A stretch of DNA of 64,000 bases from Strongylocentrotus purpuratus. Its lineage: Eukaryota > Echinodermata > Echinoidea > Camarodonta > Strongylocentrotidae. The DNA is taken from positions 2,160,754 through 2,224,753 of the forward strand of contig NW_022145611.1 in the NCBI RefSeq assembly GCF_000002235.5, read 5' to 3'. Positions 55,771-64,000 of this stretch are shown piece after piece. A program made the position numbers and the translations under genes. Positions within the stretch are counted from its first letter, which is position 1, and each line of letters opens with the position of its first letter. The notes beneath the pieces were generated by a model, which made no database searches, had not been told where the DNA came from, and saw only the letters and a list, made by a program, of their open reading frames with translations.

Positions 55771-57997
55771 CCCCACCACCCTACCTTTTCTTCTATCCTA
55801 CCTCTACTACCGTCCTTCGTCAACTACAAACCTACCCATTCTTCTATCCTACGCCTACCACCACCCTACCCATTCTTTAATTCTACCTCTACTACCCTCC
55901 ATCCTACCCATTCTTCCATCCTATCTCTACTACCATCCCTCGTCAACCCCAACATTACCCATTCTTCTATCCTACCTCTACTACCATCCTTCGTCAACTA
56001 CAACCCTACCCATTCTTCCATCCTATGCCTACCACCACCCTACTAAATCTTCAATCCTACCTCTACTACCATCCTTCGTCTACTACCACCCTACCCTTTC
56101 TACCTCTACTACCCCAATCCTACCCTTTCTTCAATCCTACCTCTACTACCATCCTACGCCTATCACCACCCTACCCTTTCTTCTATCCTACCTCTACTAC
56201 CGTCCTTCGTCAACTACAAACCTACCCATTCTTCTATCCTACGCCTACTACCACCCTACCCAATCTTCAATCCTACCTCTACTACCATCCTACGTCTACC
56301 CCAATCCTACCCTTTCTTCAACCCTACCTCTACTACCCCAATCCTACCCTTTCTTCAATCCTACCTCTACTACCATCCTACGCCTACCACCACCCTACCC
56401 TTTCTTCTATCCTACCTCTACTATCGTCCTTCGTCAACTACAAACCTACCCATTCTTCTATCCTACGCCTTCTACCACCCTACCCATTCTTTTATTCTAC
56501 CTCTATTACCCCCATCCTACCCATTCTTCCATCCTATCTCTACTACCATCCCTCGTCAACCCCAACATTACCCATTCTTCTATCCTACCTCTACTACCAT
56601 CCTTCGTCAACTACAACCCTACCCATTCTTCCATTCTATGCCTACCATCACCCTACCAAATCTTCAATCCTACCTCTACTACCATCCTACCCCTTCCCCC
56701 TCCCTACCTCAACCCCACCCTACCCTTTCTGCTATCCTACCTCTACTACCATCCTTCGTCAACTACAACCCGATCCCTTGCTTCTAACCCTACTACCATC
56801 CTTCGTCAACTACAACCCTACCCGTTCATTCATCCCACGCCTACCACCACCCTACCCTTTCTTCTATCCTACCTCTACTACCATCCTTCGTCAACTACAA
56901 CCCTACCCATTCTTCCATCCTACGTCTACCCCCATCCTTCGTCTCCCCCACCCTACCCCCTTCCTACCCATTCTTCAATCCTACCTCTACTACCGTCCTT
57001 CGTCTACTACAAACCTACCCATTCTTCTATCCTACGCCGACTACCACCCTACCCAATCTTTTATTCTACCTCTATTACCCCCATCCTACCCAGCATTCTT
57101 CCATCCTATCTCTACTACCATCCCTCGTCAACCCCAACATTACCCATTCTTCTATCCTACCTCTACTACCATCCTTCGTCAACTACAACCCTACCCATTC
57201 TTCCATCCTATGCCTACCACCACCCTACCAAATCTTCAATCCTACCTCTACTACCTCCCTACCCTTTCTTCTATCCTACCCCTACTACCATCCTTCGTCA
57301 ACTACAACCCTACCCGTTCATTCATCCTACGCCTACCACAACCCTACCCATTCATCTATCCTACCTCTACTACCATCCTTCGTCAACTAATACCCTACCC
57401 ATTCTTCCATCCTATGCCTACCACCACCCTACTAAATCTTCAATCCTACCTCTACTACCATCCATCGTCAACTACCACCCTACCCTTTCTTTCATCCTAC
57501 GTCTACCCCCGTCCTACCCTTTCTTCAACCCTACCTCTACTACCCCAATCCTACCCTTTCTTCAATCCTAATATACCTCTACTACCATCCTACGCCTACC
57601 ACCACCCTACCCTTTCTTCTATCCTACCTCTACTACCGTCTTTCGTCAACTACAAACCTACCCATTCTTCTATCCTACGCCTACTACCACCCTACCCATT
57701 CTTTTATTCTACGTTCCTCTACTACCCCCATCCTACCCATTCTTCCATCCTATCTCTACTACCATCCCTCGTCAACCCCAACATTACCCATTCTTCTATC
57801 CTACCTCTACTACCATCCTTCGTCAACTACAACCCTACCCATTCTTCCATCCTATGCCTACCACCACCCTACCAAATCTTCAATCCTACCTCTACTACCA
57901 TCATACCCCTTCCCCCTCCCTACCTCTACCCCACCCTACCCTTTCTGCTATCCTACCTCTACTACCATCCTTCGTCAACTAAACCCCGATCCCTTGC
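55771..57997 (+). repeat. 17-bp satellite, sub-array A (51-bp trimer class)
   Basis: Built of 17-bp monomers such as CTACCTCTACTACCATC, CTACCCATTCTTCTATC, CTTCGTCAACTACAACC and CTACGCCTACCACCACC. Commonest order is a 51-bp trimer. No stop codon is generated, so frames run open for hundreds of codons in more than one phase; the frame 56025-58559 is one such artefact. Confidence 0.95.
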
Positions 57998-60900
57998 TTC
58001 TATCCTACCTCCACTACCACCCTACCTGTTCTTCCATTCTACCTTTACTACCATCCTACATCTGCCCCTACCTTACCCACTCTACCATCTTACCTCTACT
58101 ACTATCCTACATCTACCCCATCCTACGTCTACCCTATCCTACATCTACCCTCTACTTGTTTTCCCAGCCTCCCTCTACTACCACCCTACCTGTTCTTCCA
58201 TTCTACCTCTACTACCATCCTACGTCCACCCCCCCCCCACTCTACCCCCACCCTACCTGTTCTACCTCCCTACGTTTACTACCACCCTTTCTGTTCTTCC
58301 ATTCTACCTCTACTACCATCCTACATCCACCCCACCCCCACCATACCCATTCTTCCATCCTACGTCTACAACCACCCTACCTGTTCTTCCATTCTACCTC
58401 TACTACGATCCTACATACACCCCACCCCCACCCTACCTGTTCTTCCATTTTACCTCTACTACCATCCTACGTCCACCCCCACTCTACCCCCACCCTACCC
58501 ATTCTTCCATCCTACCTCTACTACCACCCTACCTGTTCTTCCTCTACTACCTCTACTAGATTCGTACATTCACCCCACCCCACCCTACCTGTTCTTCCAT
58601 TTTTTCCTCTACTACCATCATACCTCTACTACCATCCTACGTCCACCCCCACTCTACCCCCACCCTACCCCTTCTTCCATTCTACCTCTACTACCACCCT
58701 ACCTGTTCTTCCATTCTACCTCTACTACCATCCTACCTCTACTACCATCCTACATCCACCCCACCCCACCCTACCCATTCTTCCATCCTACCTCTACTAC
58801 CACCCTACCTGTTCTTCCATTCTACCTCTACTACCTCTACTAGATTCGTACATCCACCCCACCCCAAACCCTACCTGTTCTTCCATTTTACCTCTACTAC
58901 CATCCTACCTCTACTACCATCCTACATCCACCCCATGTGCCCCCACCCTACCTGTTCTTCCATGTTACCTCTACCACCATCCTACGTCCACCCCCACTCT
59001 ACCCCCACCCTACCCCTTCTTCCATTCTACCTCTACTACCACCCTACCTGTTCTTCCATTCTACCTCTACTACCATCCTACGTCCACCCCCCCCCCACTC
59101 TACCCCCACCCTACCCGTTCTACCTCCCTACGTCTACTACCACCCTTTCTGTTCTTCCATTCTACCTCTACTACCATCCTACATCCACCCCAACCCAACT
59201 CTACCCATTCTTCCATCCTACATCTACTACCACCCTACCTGTTCTTTCATTCTACCTCTACTACTATCCTACATACACCCTACCCCCACCCTACCTGTTC
59301 TTCCATTTTACCTCTACTATCATCCCACGTCCACCCCCACTTTACCCCCACCATACCCATTCTTCCATCCTACCTCTTCTACCACCCTACCTGTTCTTCC
59401 ATTCTACCTCTACTACCATCCTACCTCTACTACCATCCTACATCCACCCCACCCCACCCATTCTTCCATCCTACCTCTTCTACCACCCTACCTGTTCTTC
59501 CATTCTACCTCTACTACCATCCTACGTCCACCCCCACTCTACCCCCACCCTACCCCTTCTTCCATTCTACCTCTAGCTACCATCCTACCTCTACTACCAT
59601 CCTACATCAACCCACCCCCACCCTACCCCTTCTTCCATTCTACCTCTACTACCACCCTACCTGTTCTTCCATTCTACCTCTACTACCATCCTACGTCCAC
59701 CCCCCCCCCCCACTCTACCCCCACCCTACCCGTTCTACCTCCCTACGTCTACTACCACCCTTTCTGTTCTTCCATTCTACCTCTGCTACCATCCTACATC
59801 CACCCCAACCCAACTCTACCCATTCTTCCATCCTACATCTACTACCACCCTACCTGTTCTTTCATTCTACCTCTACTACTATCCTACATACACCCTACCC
59901 CCACCCTACCTGTTCTTCCATTTTACCTCTACTATCATCCCACGTCCACCCCCACTTTACCCCCACCATACCCATTCTTCCATCCTACCTCTTCTACCAC
60001 CCTACCTGTTCTTCCATTCTACCTCTACTACCATCCTACCTCTACTACCATCCTACATCCACCCCACCCCACCCATTCTTCCATCCTACCTCTTCTACCA
60101 CCCTACCTGTTCTTCCATTCTACCTCTACTACCACCCTACCTCTACTACCATCCTACATCCACCCCACCCCTACCCTACCTGTTCTTCCATTTTACCTCT
60201 ACTACCATCCTACAGCTACCCCTACCTTACCCACTCTACCATCTTACCTCTTCTACTATCCTACATCTACCCCATCCTACGTCTACCCTATCCTACGTAT
60301 ACCCTCTACTTGTTTTCCCAGCCTACCTCTACTACCACCCTACCTGTTCTTCCATTCTACCTCTACTACCATCCTACCTCTACTACCATCCTACCTCTTC
60401 TACCACCCTACCTGTTCTTCCATTCTACCTCTACTACCATCCTACCTCTACTACCATCCTACATCCACCCCACCCTACCTGTTCTTCTATTTTACCTCTA
60501 CTACCATCCTACAGCTACCCCTACCTTACCCACTCTACCATCTTACCTCTTCTACTATCCTACATCTACCCCATCCTACGTCTACCCTATCCTGCGTATA
60601 CCCTCTACTTGTTTTCCCAGCCTACCTCTACTACCACCCTACCTGTTCTTCCATTCTACCTCTACTACCATCCTACCTCTACTACCATCCTACATCCACC
60701 CCACCCCACCCATTCTTCCATCCTACCTCTTCTACCACCCTACCTGTTCTTCCATTCTACCTCTACTACCACCCTACCTCTACTACCATCCTACATCCAC
60801 CCCACCCCTACCCTACCTGTTCTTCCATTTTACCTCTACTACCATCCTACAGCTACCCCTACCTTACCCACTCTACCATCTTACCTCTTCTACTATCCTA

Positions 60901-62234
60901 CATCTACCCCATCCTACGTCTACCCTATCCTACGTATACCCTCTACTTGTTTTCCCAGCCTACCTCTACTACCACCCTACCTGTTCTTCCATTCTACCTC
61001 TACTACCATCCTACCTCTACTACCATCCTACCTCTTCTACCACCCTACCTGTTCTTCCATTCTACCTCTACTACCATCCTTCCTCTACTACCATCCTACA
61101 TCCACCCCACCCTACCTGTTCTTCTATTTTACCTCTACTACCATCCTACAGCTACCCCTACCTTACCCACTCTACCATCTTACCTCTTCTACTATCCTAC
61201 ATCTACCCCATCCTACGTCTACCCTATCCTGCGTATACCCTCTACTTGTTTTCCCAGCCTACCTCTACTACCACCCTACCTGTTCTTCCATTCTACCTCT
61301 ACTACCATCCTACCTCTACTACCATCCTACCTCTACTACCATCCTACATCCACCCCACCCCCACCCTACCCCTTCTTCCATTCTACCTCTACTACCACCC
61401 TACCTGTTCTTCCATTCTACCTCTACTACCATCCTACGTCCACCCCCCCCCCCCCCCCCCACTCTACCCCCACCCTACCCGTTCTACCTCCCTACGTCTA
61501 CTACCACCCTTTCTGTTCTTCCATTCTTCCTCTACTACCATCCTACATCCACCCCACCCCCACTCTACCCGTTCTTCCATCCTTCATCTACTACCACCCT
61601 ACCTGTTCTTCCATTCTACCTCTACTACCATCCTAACTCTACTACCATCCTTCATCTACCCCACCCCCACCCTACCTGTTCTTCCATTTTACCTCTACTA
61701 CCATCCTACCTCTACTACCATCCTACATCCACCCCACCCCCACCCTACCTGTTCTTCCATTTTACCTCTACTACAATCCTGCCTCTACTACCATCCTACG
61801 TCCACCCCCACTCTACCCCCACCCTACCCCTTCTTCCATTCTACCTCTACTACCATCCTACCTCTACTACCATCCACTCTACTACCATCCTACGTCCACC
61901 CCACCCCCACCCTACCTGTTCTTCCATTTTACCTCTACTACAATCCTACCTCTACTACCATCCTACGTCCACCCCCACTCTACCCCCACCCTACCCCTTC
62001 TTCCATTCTACCTCTACTACCACCCTACCTGTTCTTCCATTCTACCTCTACTACCACCCTACCTGTTCTTCCATTCTACCTCTACTACTATCCTACATAC
62101 ACCCCACCCCCACCCTACCTGTTCTTCCATTTTACCTCTACTACCATCCTACAGCTACCCCTACCTTACACACTCTACCATCTTACCTCTACTACTATCC
62201 TACATCTACCCCATCCTACGTCTACCCTCTACTT
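57998..62234 (+). repeat. 17-bp satellite, sub-array B (34-bp dimer class, higher-order repeats)
   Basis: Dominated by CTACCTCTACTACCACC followed by CTACCTGTTCTTCCATT (34 bp), interrupted by poly-C-rich CCACCCC spacers. A marker CTCTACTTGTTTTCCC recurs at 60304, 60603, 60941 and 61240, giving alternating steps of 299 and 338 bp, a 637-bp higher-order unit. A second marker pair around 59092 and 59703 is about 611 bp apart. Confidence 0.95.
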
Positions 62235-64000
62235 GGTGGTAGTAGAGGTAGAATGGAAGAACAAGTAGGGTGGTAGTAAAGGTAGGCTGGGAAAACAAGT
62301 AGAAGGTAGACATAGGATAGGGTAGATGTAGGATAGTAGTAGAGGTAGGATGATAGTAGAGGTAAAATGGAAGAACAGGTAGGGTTGGGGTGGGGTGGAT
62401 GTAGGATGGTAGTAGAGGTAGGATGGTAGTAGAGGTAGAATGGAAGAACAGGTAGGGTGGTAGTAGAGGTAGGGTGTTAGTAGAGGTAGGATGGAAGAAT
62501 GGGGAGGGTTGGGTAGATGTAGGATGGTAGTAGAGGTAGAATGGAAGGACAGAAAGGGTGGTAGTAGACGTAGGGAGGTAGAACGGGTAGGGTGGGGGTA
62601 GAGTGGGGGGGGGGGGGTGGACGTAGGATGGTAGTAGAGGTAGAATGGAAGAACAGGTAGGGTGGGGGTGGGGTAGATGGGGGTGGATATAGGATGGTAG
62701 TAGAGGTATCATTGTAGAATGGGTAGGGTGGGAGTGGACATAGGATGGAAGAATGGGTAGGGTGGGGGTGGGGTGGATGTAGGATGGTAGTAGAGGTAGA
62801 ATGGAAGAAGGGGTAGGGTGGGGGTTGATGTAGGATGGTAGCCTAGTAGAGGTAGGATTGCAGTAGAGGTAAAATGGAAGAACAGGTAGGGTGGGGGTGG
62901 GGTAGATGAAGGATGGTAGTAGAGGTAGGATGGTTGTAGAGGTAGAATGGAAGAACAGGAAGGGTGGTAGTAGATGTAGGATGGAAGAATGGGTAGAGTG
63001 GGGGTGGGGTGGATGTAGGATGGTAGTAGAGGTAGAATGGGAGAACAGAAAGGGTGGTAGTAGACGTAGGGTGGTAGAACAGGTAGGGTGGGGGTAGAGT
63101 GGGGGGGGTAGACGTAGGATGGTAGTAGAGGTAAAATGGAAGAACAGGTAGGGTGGGGGTGGGGTGTATGTAGGATAGTAGTAGAGGTAGAGTGGAAGAA
63201 CAGGTAGGGTGGTAGTAGACGTAGGATGTAAGAATGGTTAGGGTGGGGTTGGGGTGGATGTAGGATGGAAGTAGAGGTAGAATGGAAGAACAGGTAGGGT
63301 GGTAGTAGAGGTAGGCTGGGAAAACAAGTAGAGGGTAGACGTAGGATAGGGTAGACGTAGGATGGGGTAGATGTAGGATAGTAGTAGAGGTAAGATGGTA
63401 GAGTGGGTAAGGTAGGGGTAGCTGTAGGATGGTAGTGGAAGTAAAATGGAAGAACAGGTAGGGTGGGGGTGGGGTGGATGTAGGATTGTAGTAGAGGTAG
63501 GATGGTAATAGAGGTATCATGGTAGAATGGGAAGGGTGGGGGTGGACGTAGGATGGAAGAATGGGTAGGGTGGGGTGGGGTGGATGTAGGATGGTAGTAG
63601 AGGTAGGGTGGTAGTAGAGGTAGGATGGAAGAATGGGTAGGGTGGGGTAGAGTGGGGGTGGACGTAGGATGGTAGAAGAGGTAAAATGGAAGAACAGGTA
63701 GGGTAGGGGTGGGGTGGATGTAGGATTGTAGTAGAGATAGGATGGTAATAGAGGTATCATGGCAGAATGGGAAGGGTGGGGGTGGACGTAGGATGGAAGA
63801 ATGGGTAGGTGGGGTGGGGTGGATGTAGGATGGTAGTAGAGGTAGGATGGTAGTAGAGGAAGAATGGAAGAACATGTAGGATGGTAGTAGCGGTAAAATG
63901 GAAGAACAGGTAGGGTGGGGGTGGGGTGTATGTAGGATAGTAGTAGAGGTAGAATGGAAGAACAGGTAGGGTGGTAAAAGATGTAGGATGGAAGAATGGG
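62235..64000 (-). repeat. 17-bp satellite, inverted arm
   Basis: The same monomers and the same CTCTACTTGTTTTCCC marker appear in reverse complement from 62235 to the window end (for example near 63315). The switch happens within ctctacttg/gtggtagtag, with no spacer. The array continues past the window. Confidence 0.95.

Noticed and set aside
57994..62268. 1424-codon and other very long plus-strand frames as a Pro/Tyr-rich protein gene
   Set aside because: They are translations of a stop-free 17-bp satellite, open in all three frames with the same peptide, and have no non-repetitive part.

Overview
This is eukaryotic genomic DNA. Coding exons are short (100-251 bp), separated by introns of 0.5-17.5 kb with GT-AG borders, and surrounded by dense transposable elements and satellites. 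The protein and the repeats (tRNA-derived SINEs with an A/T-rich tail, many short foldback elements, an excess of the palindrome GTACATGTAC) suggest a marine invertebrate deuterostome, most likely an echinoderm such as a sea urchin. The species is an inference; no marker gene settles it.

One protein-coding gene is secure. It is the 5' third of a HEATR5B-type gene (HEAT-repeat AP-1/aftiphilin partner, p200) on the minus strand. Thirteen consecutive coding exons lie between 30611 (start codon) and 705, and all phases join without a break into residues 1-682. The rest of the gene lies left of base 1. A CpG-rich stretch at 51.5-51.9 kb with a strong minus-strand donor at 51667/51666 is a candidate promoter and untranslated first exon, which would make the leader intron about 21 kb.

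Layout: 1-9.2 kb, coding exons 13-3 with introns that hold MITEs, a SINE and three decayed tandem copies of part of exon 11. 9.2-30.5 kb, large introns with a TTAA-flanked MITE, a SINE, coding exon 2, a complete 6.28-kb non-coding LTR element (15175-21450, identical 1757-bp LTRs, 4-bp target duplication) and a 1.85-kb TIR transposon that carries a nested hAT MITE. 30.5-52 kb, coding exon 1, then probable leader intron with more TIR elements, a second 1.70-kb copy of the TIR transposon (which supplies the empty site for the nested MITE), a 48-bp in-frame minisatellite, a TIR element that captured a reverse-transcriptase fragment, and a foldback element with telomeric repeats in its loop. 52.1-53.8 kb, 5'-truncated, frameshifted L1/Tx1-like LINE. 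54.05-55.09 kb, 26-bp minisatellite. 55.36 kb, a 100-bp foldback hAT-like MITE. 55.77-64.0 kb, a giant 17-bp-unit satellite with higher-order structure that flips orientation at about 62235.

The very long open frames in the satellite are not genes: the unit lacks stop codons and 17 bp cycles through all three frames. No CRISPR array, rRNA gene or intact tRNA gene was seen.
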